Source of the DNA: Candidatus Odyssella thessalonicensis L13
GTDB lineage: Bacteria; Pseudomonadota; Alphaproteobacteria; Paracaedibacterales; Paracaedibacteraceae
Assembly: GCF_000190415.1 (NCBI RefSeq)
Contig: NZ_AEWF01000001.1
Span: 657,932 to 721,931 of the forward strand
Direction: 5' to 3'
DNA length: 64,000 bases
Shown: piece by piece, positions 54,317 to 62,400 of the stretch
Layout of the letters: each line of letters opens with the position of its first letter
How positions within the stretch are numbered: the first letter of the stretch is position 1
Notes under the pieces: generated by a model
The model's database searches: none
What the model was told of the DNA's origin: nothing
What the model saw: only the letters and a program-made list of their open reading frames with translations
Made by a program: the position numbers and the translations under genes

Positions 54317-55417
54317 TTATACGTTGAAGCGGAAATGGAAAATATCGCCATCTTTCACAATATAATCGCGTCCTTCAAGGCGCATTTTTCCAGCTGCCTT
54401 AGCCCCGGCTTCACCGTTACAAGCCAAATAATCATCATAAGAGATGGTCTCGGCACAGATAAAGCCACGCTCAAAGTCAGTATGGATTTCGCCGGCTGCT
54501 TGCGGGGCTTTAGCCCCCTGATGAGTCGTCCAGGCCCGTGCTTCTTTAGGACCAATGGTAAAAAATGTCAAAAGATTAAGCAACTTGTAGCCTTCACGAA
54601 TGACCTGTTTCAGTCCTGTTTCTTGTAATCCTAAGCTCTGTAAAAACTCTAATTGTTCGGCCTCAGACTCAAGGGAGGCCACTTCAGATTCAATAGCTGC
54701 ACTAATAATGACAGCGCCCCGGCCATTCTGTTGAGCATATTCTGCAACCTTTGCGGTATGGCTATTACCACTCACCGCTTCCTCTTCACTGACGTTACAA
54801 ACGTAAAGGATAGGTTTTGACGTTAATAGCTGCAATTGATCAAAGATAGGCTTCTCATCTTTGGTCACTTCGACTGTGTTTGCCATGTGGCCGGCCTCTA
54901 AATGCTTGAGCACCTTTTGCCCCATTGCTAACAAAGCTTTAGATTCAGCATCGCCACCCTTGGCCTTCTTTTCTAAGCCAGCCGTACGGCGTTCAAGGCT
55001 TTCCATATCGGCAAGCATTAATTCAGTTTCGATAGTTGTCAGATCGCGCAGCGGATCAACACTGCCATCCACATGGGTAATATCATCATCTTCAAAGCAG
55101 CGTAGGACATGAATAATAGCATCGACACTGCGAATATGCCCCAAAAATTGGTTCCCAAGTCCTTCCCCTTTAGAAGCGCCGCGGACTAAGCCAGCAATAT
55201 CAACAAATTCTAATTGAGTAGGGATAATTTTTTGCGATTGCGCAATCTTGGCTAATTCATAAAGACGCGGATCTGGGACGCCGACTCGCCCTGTATTGGG
55301 TTCAATTGTGCAAAAGGGATAATTTGCCGCTTCAGCTGCCGCTGTTGCTGTTAAAGCATTAAATAGAGTTGACTTTCCAACATTGGGCAGGCCCACGATT
55401 CCACAATTAAATCCCAT
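54317..55417 (-). CDS. ychF: Redox-regulated ATPase YchF (Obg-family)
   Basis: Protein of 366 residues, typical YchF length. The P-loop (GIVGLPNVGKSTLFNAL), G3-like FVDIAGLVRGASKGEGLGNQ and NxxE-type specificity motif (ILYVCNVSEEE) are present, with a coiled-coil insertion (about 130-200) and the C-terminal TGS-like domain ending GDIFHFRFNV. YchF binds ATP rather than GTP and associates with ribosomes. It lies 73 nt downstream of cca in the same direction. Near-universal housekeeping gene. Confidence 0.97.
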   Translation of the reverse strand: MGFNCGIVGLPNVGKSTLFNALTATAAAEAANYPFCTIEPNTGRVGVPDPRLYELAKIAQSQKIIPTQLEFVDIAGLVRGASKGEGLGNQFLGHIRSVDAIIHVLRCFEDDDITHVDGSVDPLRDLTTIETELMLADMESLERRTAGLEKKAKGGDAESKALLAMGQKVLKHLEAGHMANTVEVTKDEKPIFDQLQLLTSKPILYVCNVSEEEAVSGNSHTAKVAEYAQQNGRGAVIISAAIESEVASLESEAEQLEFLQSLGLQETGLKQVIREGYKLLNLLTFFTIGPKEARAWTTHQGAKAPQAAGEIHTDFERGFICAETISYDDYLACNGEAGAKAAGKMRLEGRDYIVKDGDIFHFRFNV

Positions 55418-55490
55418 ATTCTGATCCTTTGATTTTTAATAGTTTAGCTATAGTTATACAGCGTTTTAGCCGTCGAGGGCAAGGAAAGAC

Positions 55491-56630
55491 TCAGCCGTCC
55501 CTTAAGGTAGCAGTAAGGTACTGTAGCAGGTTTTCTTTAGTCAATTTATACTCACTCGCTGCCCACTGGTATTCAGCGTCATTTAAAGCTTTTCCTAAAC
55601 GCGCCCCTGGTTTTATACCGATAGTTATCAAGTCTTGGCCATTTAAGGGAAAAGGGGGAATGACTAACGATTTAAACTCAAGCCAGCGCTTACTCTCTTG
55701 CCGCACTAAAAATATGTCCAAGATTTCTGGTAAGCCATATTTATAAGCCAGATAAAAGAGGGAGTGCGAGGACATCTCTGCCTCAAGCAAATTTAGGGCA
55801 GCCAAGTATTTACTTTGCTTATTAGAAAGACGCAGCTGGTGGCTAGAGCATTTCAAGGCGTGAAACCGCCGCAAAGCACTCGGAGCAGCACTGACACTCA
55901 TCTCCATGTCCAGCAGCAATTTAAGATTATCTAGCTCATAAGATTCTAAAAACTGTGGCAGAATTTGACACTCATCCATAATACTCAGTTCAAGAAGTGG
56001 GTTTGAACTTTCTAGCAACAGCAGAAATTCCTTTGTTATCCGTTCGGCAGATAAGGTTTTAATCTGAGGCGAAAACTTCTGGAAGATAGCTTTCAACTCA
56101 CAGGAAACCGGCTGCTTTGAAAATCGCTGATGGAACCGGAAAAATCGCAGAATTCTTAAGTAATCTTCTTGGATTCGATCGGCCGCCTGACCAATAAAGC
56201 GCACCGTTCCTTTTTTAAGATCTTGTTGCCCGTTGGCATAATCATAAATAGTGCCATCGAAATCCATATACAGGGCATTAATAGTAAAATCCCGTCGTGC
56301 TGCATCCTCTTCCCACTTATCGGTATAAGCAATCGTCGCGCGTCGGCCATCAGTGGCCACGTCACGACGTAAGGTGGTGATTTCATAAGGGACCTTATCT
56401 ATAACTAAGGTAAATGTACCGTGCTCCATACCCGTCGGGATCACGGTATAGCCTTGCGCTGCTAAAAGGGCTAATCCTTGTTCGGGCGGCAGTGGCGAGG
56501 CCAGATCGATATCATTAGGCGTCAAACCTAATAAAGTATCACGGACGCACCCGCCAACAAAACGCAAAGGAAATCCAGCATCATCATAAATTTTTTTAAT
56601 GGAGAGTAAGGGAGAAATATTTATGGCCAT
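55491..56630 (-). CDS. cca: CCA tRNA nucleotidyltransferase
   Basis: Class II poly(A) polymerase-like nucleotidyltransferase of 379 residues that adds or repairs the 3' CCA of tRNA. Signature pieces: LRFVGGCVRDTLLG, the DxD metal site NDIDLAS, the RRA-type nucleotide motif (TLRRDVATDGRRATIAYT), the EEDAARRDFTINALYMD segment and DYLRILRFFRFHQRF with the helical neck. A tRNA-Arg gene lies immediately upstream and ychF downstream. The neighbouring tRNA already encodes its CCA end. Confidence 0.95.
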   Translation of the reverse strand: MAINISPLLSIKKIYDDAGFPLRFVGGCVRDTLLGLTPNDIDLASPLPPEQGLALLAAQGYTVIPTGMEHGTFTLVIDKVPYEITTLRRDVATDGRRATIAYTDKWEEDAARRDFTINALYMDFDGTIYDYANGQQDLKKGTVRFIGQAADRIQEDYLRILRFFRFHQRFSKQPVSCELKAIFQKFSPQIKTLSAERITKEFLLLLESSNPLLELSIMDECQILPQFLESYELDNLKLLLDMEMSVSAAPSALRRFHALKCSSHQLRLSNKQSKYLAALNLLEAEMSSHSLFYLAYKYGLPEILDIFLVRQESKRWLEFKSLVIPPFPLNGQDLITIGIKPGARLGKALNDAEYQWAASEYKLTKENLLQYLTATLRDG

Positions 56631-56649
56631 TAAATCGACCAGAATAAAA

Positions 56650-56726
56650 TGGCGCGCCCAAGAAGAGTCGAACTCCTAACCTTCAGATCCGTAGTCTGAC
56701 GCTCTATCCAATTGAGCTATGGGCGC
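56650..56726 (-). tRNA. tRNA-Arg (anticodon ACG)
   Basis: 77 nt on the minus strand. Acceptor stem GCGCCCA pairs with TGGGCGC, followed by discriminator G and an encoded CCA. The D arm (AGCTCAATTGGATAGAGC), anticodon arm (CAGAC-TACGGAT-CTG; loop reads ACG) and T arm (AGGAGTTCGACTCTT) all fold. A-to-I editing at position 34 would let it read CGU, CGC and CGA. Confidence 0.97.
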
Positions 56727-56950
56727 GTTTAAGCAAACTTGATAAATGTATTTATAGCCAAACCTGCAATCCGTTTGCAACAAGTTTTTTTATAAAAATT
56801 CAAAAAAGATAATACTGACATCACAGCCCCCCTTCCCCCTCCCCTTAAAAAATTAACGCATTTTTAAGGAGTTAATCGCCCTATTGCCATATTTATTGTC
56901 GCCCACTGATGATGGAAGAGAGAAATGAGAAAAATTTAGGGAGGATCAGG

Positions 56951-59134
56951 ATGCAAAAAAACGTTATATTGTGTAGCTTATTAATAACAGCAACTTTTCA
57001 GCAAGGCTTAAGTTTAGACATGACTAAAGAAAATAAATTATCTGCATCCACTCCTTTCACTACTATGAGCTCTATGCCGATTCCTCAGGCTGAGAAAAGG
57101 CCAACTTCTCGTACCATCCATGGTGCTACCTTGGCCGATGATTATGCTTGGCTAAGGGATCCTGAATGGCACGATCCTCAAGATGGTGTTAAAGACCCTG
57201 AAATCATGGCCTACCTTAAGGCGGAAAATGCTTATCATGATGCGTTTATGACACCTTTGCAAGCGGAACGTGAACGCCTCTTCCAACAGCGGAAAGGTTA
57301 TATTCCTGATGTGGATGAAAGTGTGCCCTCTAAATATGGCGACTATTATTACTATAACCGACAAACAAAAGACCAGAATTATCCAGTTCGCTTACGCAAA
57401 AAGGGACTAGACGGCACAGAAGAAGTTTACTTCGATGCCAACAAGGAAGCTACCGATTACAATTTTTATAAAGCCACAGGCTTAAATGTTACCCTGGATG
57501 GTCAGTTTTTAATTTACTTAGAAGATACCACCGGCAATGAATTTTACGCCCTTAAGATTCGCAACCTCTTTACTGGTGAACAGCTAACAGATACTATTGA
57601 CAGTGTCGCGTCCACGGCTTGGTTGGACGATAACAGCGGCTTTTATTACAGTCAATACACCCCTGAATGGCGCGTTAAAAAGATACTCTTTCATCGCCTC
57701 GGCACCGATGCAGCCTCAGATCAGTTAATTAGGGAAGAATCCGAGGATATCCGTAGTCTAGGTCTGCATAAATCCTTTGACAAGCGTTACCTTTTTATCC
57801 AATCCAGCTCGAAAGAAGATGATTCTGTCGCTTATATCGACTTAAAAGACCCGGAGCGCAAACTCATCCAGTTATTAGACGCTGTTGAAAAGCGCCATTT
57901 AGATATTGATCACCATAAGGGATACTTTTATATCCTGACCAATGATAAAGGCGAAAATAAACGCTTAGTCCGGGTACTGGTTAGCCAAGAGCAGCCTACA
58001 TTTGAGGAAATTATTCCCCATGACCCTGCGGCCTATATTACAGGCTTTGTCCCTTACGAGAGCCATTTCGTGCTCTCCTTCCGTAAAAATGGCTTGGAAA
58101 GAATTGCCGTGATGGAGCCGACGTCACAAGAACTGAAATTCATTGAGTTCCCAGATGCAGCCTATGATGCCGATATTGCAGCAACATTTTACGAGGATAC
58201 TACGTTCCGTTATTCTTACTCCTCTCTGGCGCGCCCGGCCTCTGTCTTTGAAGTTAACTTTAAAGACTTAAGCCAGAAGTTATTAAAAACCCAAGAGATT
58301 GGCAGTGGGTTTGATCCAGAGCTTTACCATGTCGATCGCCTCTGGGCGGAGGCGCGTGATGGCGTAAAAGTGCCTATTTCTTTAGTCTATCGTAAAGATA
58401 AGTTTACACCAGGAAAGGATAACCCACTACTGCTATATGGCTATGGCTCTTATGGGATTGCCATTACACCTTATTTCAATTCCCGCGCTTTACATTGGAT
58501 GGATAATGGCTTTGTCTACGCCATTGCTCACATTCGAGGGGGCGACGATTTAGGCTATAATTGGTATTTAGACGGTAAATACCTTAAGAAGAAAAATACC
58601 TTCCATGACTATATTGACTGTGCAGAAACGTTAATCAAACTAGGATACACAGCTCCGGGCAGTATCGCCGCCATGGGCGGCAGTGCGGGGGGAATGCTGA
58701 TGGGCTATGTTGCCAATCATCGCCCTGATCTTTTTAAAGTCATCCTCGCCATTGTCCCCTTTGTCGATGTCGTGAATACTATGTTGGATGACTCTCTTCC
58801 CCTCACCCCCGGCGAGTTTAAAGAATGGGGCAATCCGATTGAGAGCAAGGAATACTTTGACTATATGCTGAGCTATTCTCCCTATGATAACATGCAGTGC
58901 CAAGCTTACCCTGCCATGTATATTGCGGGAGGCCTTACTGATCCAAGAGTAACCTATTGGGAACCTGCTAAATTTATGGCCAAGCTGCGAGAGCTTAATA
59001 CTGGACAGCTTCCAGCGCTTATGCGCATGAACATGTCAGCTGGTCATGGTGGAGGCTCGCGCCGCGATGAAGGATTAAAGGAAGAATCTGATTATTTAGC
59101 CTTTGCTCGCCAAGTTTTTGGATTGGTTGAATAA
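56951..59134 (+). CDS. Exported oligopeptidase B-like S9A serine protease
   Basis: Prolyl-oligopeptidase-family enzyme of 727 residues with an N-terminal beta-propeller (about 60-430) and a C-terminal alpha/beta-hydrolase. The catalytic triad is visible: Ser578 in MGGSAGGMLMG, Asp664 in GGLTDPRVTYWEP and His699 in SAGHGGGSRRDE. SGHGGxSGR-like wording and the C-terminal details match oligopeptidase B, which cuts after basic residues. ATG 56951 (GGGAGG 5 nt upstream) is preferred over 56909 and gives a signal peptide MQKNVILCSLLITATFQQGLS. OpB enzymes are often cytosolic, so export is notable. Confidence 0.9.
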   Translation: MQKNVILCSLLITATFQQGLSLDMTKENKLSASTPFTTMSSMPIPQAEKRPTSRTIHGATLADDYAWLRDPEWHDPQDGVKDPEIMAYLKAENAYHDAFMTPLQAERERLFQQRKGYIPDVDESVPSKYGDYYYYNRQTKDQNYPVRLRKKGLDGTEEVYFDANKEATDYNFYKATGLNVTLDGQFLIYLEDTTGNEFYALKIRNLFTGEQLTDTIDSVASTAWLDDNSGFYYSQYTPEWRVKKILFHRLGTDAASDQLIREESEDIRSLGLHKSFDKRYLFIQSSSKEDDSVAYIDLKDPERKLIQLLDAVEKRHLDIDHHKGYFYILTNDKGENKRLVRVLVSQEQPTFEEIIPHDPAAYITGFVPYESHFVLSFRKNGLERIAVMEPTSQELKFIEFPDAAYDADIAATFYEDTTFRYSYSSLARPASVFEVNFKDLSQKLLKTQEIGSGFDPELYHVDRLWAEARDGVKVPISLVYRKDKFTPGKDNPLLLYGYGSYGIAITPYFNSRALHWMDNGFVYAIAHIRGGDDLGYNWYLDGKYLKKKNTFHDYIDCAETLIKLGYTAPGSIAAMGGSAGGMLMGYVANHRPDLFKVILAIVPFVDVVNTMLDDSLPLTPGEFKEWGNPIESKEYFDYMLSYSPYDNMQCQAYPAMYIAGGLTDPRVTYWEPAKFMAKLRELNTGQLPALMRMNMSAGHGGGSRRDEGLKEESDYLAFARQVFGLVE

Positions 59135-59156
59135 TCTCGCCTATCCCTATACCTTA

Positions 59157-59193
59157 AAGAAAAGTATCGTCTCGAGCGGAGAAGACTTTTCTT
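59157..59193 (+). terminator. Hairpin terminator after the S9A protease
   Basis: Nine-bp outer stem AAGAAAAGT / ACTTTTCTT with an inner TCTC/GAGA helix, 22 nt after the stop. The T-rich 3' arm makes a terminator plausible. Confidence 0.7.
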
Positions 59194-59455
59194 AAGGCTA
59201 TTGAACCACCTTCCCTCCACCTAAATAATAAAAGGTTAACTCTTATAGCGCCTCTATAGAATAGCCTGAACTGGCCTCAGAAAATAGCTAACCTTACTCT
59301 AGCTCCGGCTGATACTTCTTTACTGTTTGCTCTCCGTTTCAGCATAGCCATGTTGTTAATAATATAAAAATTTAACTTGATTTTAGGAAAAAAGAATAAA
59401 AAATTAAACTAATATAATCAATTATTTAAATTAAACTTTGAATATCCTCTCCTTT

Positions 59456-62400
59456 ATGTTTCATAGAGATTTCAGACTTAAGAAATTAAAACCTTTCGCT
59501 ATTCTTCCTTTTATTCGATTTATATGTCGACTTAGTACTATAACAATCTTAAGTGTATCAGCAATCAATGCCTCCTCTACTTTCACTGTAAGTAACAGTA
59601 ATGATTCTGGAGCGGGCTCCCTTAGGCAAGCAATCATAAGCGCCAATGCTGCAGCTGGATCGAGCACAATTAATTTCACAAGTGCTGTAAGCACAGCAAT
59701 CACTTTAGGTTCTTTTCTTCCTCCTCTTATTGGCAATATTACCATTGATGGAAGCGGAGCCAATACCGGTACAGCAACTATTAATGGAGCCAACTTATAT
59801 CGTATTTTCTTTGTAGGAGGCCTGGCAGCAAACACTGTCACTTTGAAAAATCTTGTCCTACAGAACGGCAGAGCTAAAGGGGGTAATGGTGGCAGCGGAG
59901 GTGTTGGTGGTGGGGGCGGACTGGGAGCTGGAGGAGCCCTATTTGTTAACAATACAGGCTCTGTCGTCTTGGATGGGGTAACATTCACTAATAATGCTGC
60001 TGTTGGTGGTACCGGAGGGGCTGGGATGGGAGGCAATGGTGGCGCTAATGGCGGCGGCGGTGGTGGCGGTTTAGGAGGCAATGGTGGTAATGGTAGTGTA
60101 GGTAATACCGTACCTAAAGGGGGTGGTGGTGGCGGTGGTGGCTTAACCGGCAATGGTGGTAATGGTGGGGCTGGCAATGTGGCAGGTGGCGGCGGTGGTG
60201 GCGGCGACGGCGGCGCAGGTGGCAATGGTGGTGGGGCAAGTAGCACTGTTGGTACAAATGGATCCGGTAACTTCGGCACTACCGCAGCAGCTGCCGCAGG
60301 GTCATCAGCAAGCGGCGCAGGAGGCGTAGGCGGTGGTGGCACAGGAGGTAACGGTGGCCGTGCCGGAGGTAGTTCGGGTGGCGGTGGTGGTGGCGGCAAT
60401 AACGGCGGCGGTGGTGGTGGTGGCGGCTACGGGGGTGGTGGTGGTGGCGCCGACGCCAGTGGTGCCAATGGCTATGGGGGAGCTGGCGGAGGATATGCGT
60501 TCAATTTTGATGGGTATTATGGCGGCGGCGGTGGCGGTGGCTACGGTGGCGGTGGCGGCGGTGGCGGAGATATAGGGTCAGACCCGGTAGCATATGGTGG
60601 CGGTGATGGAGGCACGGGCGGAGCTTTTGGCGGTGGTGGTGGTGCTGGGTGCACCTGGGGGGCAGGCGCAGGCAGCCTATTTGGCGGTGGCGGCGGCGGT
60701 GCCAACCCTAATAGAGGCGGCGGTGGTGGCGGCTTTGGCGGTGGCGGTGGCGGTAAAGCTTCGGGCGGCCAAGGTGGTGGTAACGGGGGCAGTAGCTATG
60801 GTGCCGGCGGCGGTGGCGGTGCGGCTTTGGGGGGAGCAATATTTGTTCGTCAGGGTGGCAGTTTAACAATACAAGGCTCCTCTTCAGAAAGTGGCAGCAC
60901 CACCACCGCTGGCACGGGCGGCACGAATACTGGCGGAACTGCCGGCGCAGCTGGAGCACGTACAGGCGACGCTGCATTCTTCATGGCAGGTAGTACTGTT
61001 ACATTTTCTCCTGCGTCAGGCAACACTGTGACCATAGCAAATTCGATTGCAGACGATAGTTTGAACTCTTTACCATCGGGCAATAATTATGGTGCCGGTA
61101 GCGGCAGCGGTACTGCATTAATTAAGAATGGTAGCGGTACACTTATCCTTCAAGGAACCAATATGTATGCGGGAAGCACCACTATAAATCAGGGAATTTT
61201 ATCGATCGCAAATAATAATAATCTGGGAGTCACCACTGCAGCACTAATCTTTAATGGTGGCACTCTACAAACCTCAGCCGCTTTAACAATGGCAAGAGCG
61301 ATCACCATGACGGGAGCTGGCACCATTAATACTAATGGCTTTGATGTGACGGCTTCAGGCGCTTTTACTGGCGCTGGGAACCTTACTAAAGCCGGCTTAG
61401 GAATCCTCACCTTATCGGCCAATAATACAGCCACTCATACAGGGACCACTCAGATCGGCGCCGGAGCTCTAAGCATTGGGGCGGCCAATAATCTAGGTTC
61501 CGGCAATCTCATCTTTAATGGCGGCACCTTACAGACGACAGCTGCCTTAACCTTGGCGAAGGCAGTCACCATGACTAGCACGGGCACAATTAATACTAAT
61601 GGCTTTGATGTGACTGCGTCGGGTACATTTACTGGCGCAGGCAATCTAATTAAAGCTGGCTTAGGCACCCTCACTCTATCGGCTAACAATGCGGGCACTC
61701 ATACAGGCGCTGCCCAGATCGACGCCGGAGCTCTAAGCATTGGAGCAGCCAATAATCTAGGTTCCGGCAATCTCATCTTTAATGGCGGCACCTTACAGAC
61801 GACAGCTGCTTTAACCATGACGAATGCGGTCACCATGACTAGCACGGGCACAATTAATACTAACGGCTTTGATGTCACTGTGTCGGGGGCACTTACTGGC
61901 GCAGGCAATCTAATTAAGGCGGGCTTAGGCACCCTCACCTTATCTGGAAATAATGCTGCTGCTCATACCGGGGCTACCCAAGTTAATGCAGGTACATTAA
62001 ATATAGGAGCTACAAATAGCTTAGGAACAGGTAATTTCATCTTTAATGGCGGCACCTTACAAACCGCAACTGCTATAACTCTGGCAAATGCGGTCACGAT
62101 GACCAGCTCTGGCACAATTAATACCAATGGCTTTAATGTAACCATTTCAGGCGCACTCAGCGGCACGGGCAATTTAACTAAAGCCGGCCTGGGCATTCTA
62201 ACCTTATCCGGTAATAATGCCGCAGCTCATACGGGAGCCACCCAGATCGACGCTGGTGCTCTAAGTCTTGGTGCGGCGAATAACCTGGGCACAGGCAATC
62301 TAATATTTAATGGTGGTGCTTTACAAACCACAGCTGCTTTAACTCTGGCGAATGCGGTCACGATGACCAGCTCTGGCACAATTAATACTAATGGCTTTGA

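Noticed and set aside
59461..60399. Minus-strand 312-codon Pro-rich open frame
   Set aside because: It is the antisense of the Gly-rich tract of the plus-strand adhesin (GGN codons read as NCC). No ribosome binding site or natural composition.
60333..60866. Plus-strand Ala/Val-rich frames
   Set aside because: Alternative-frame reading of GGT/GGC codons in the Gly-rich tract.
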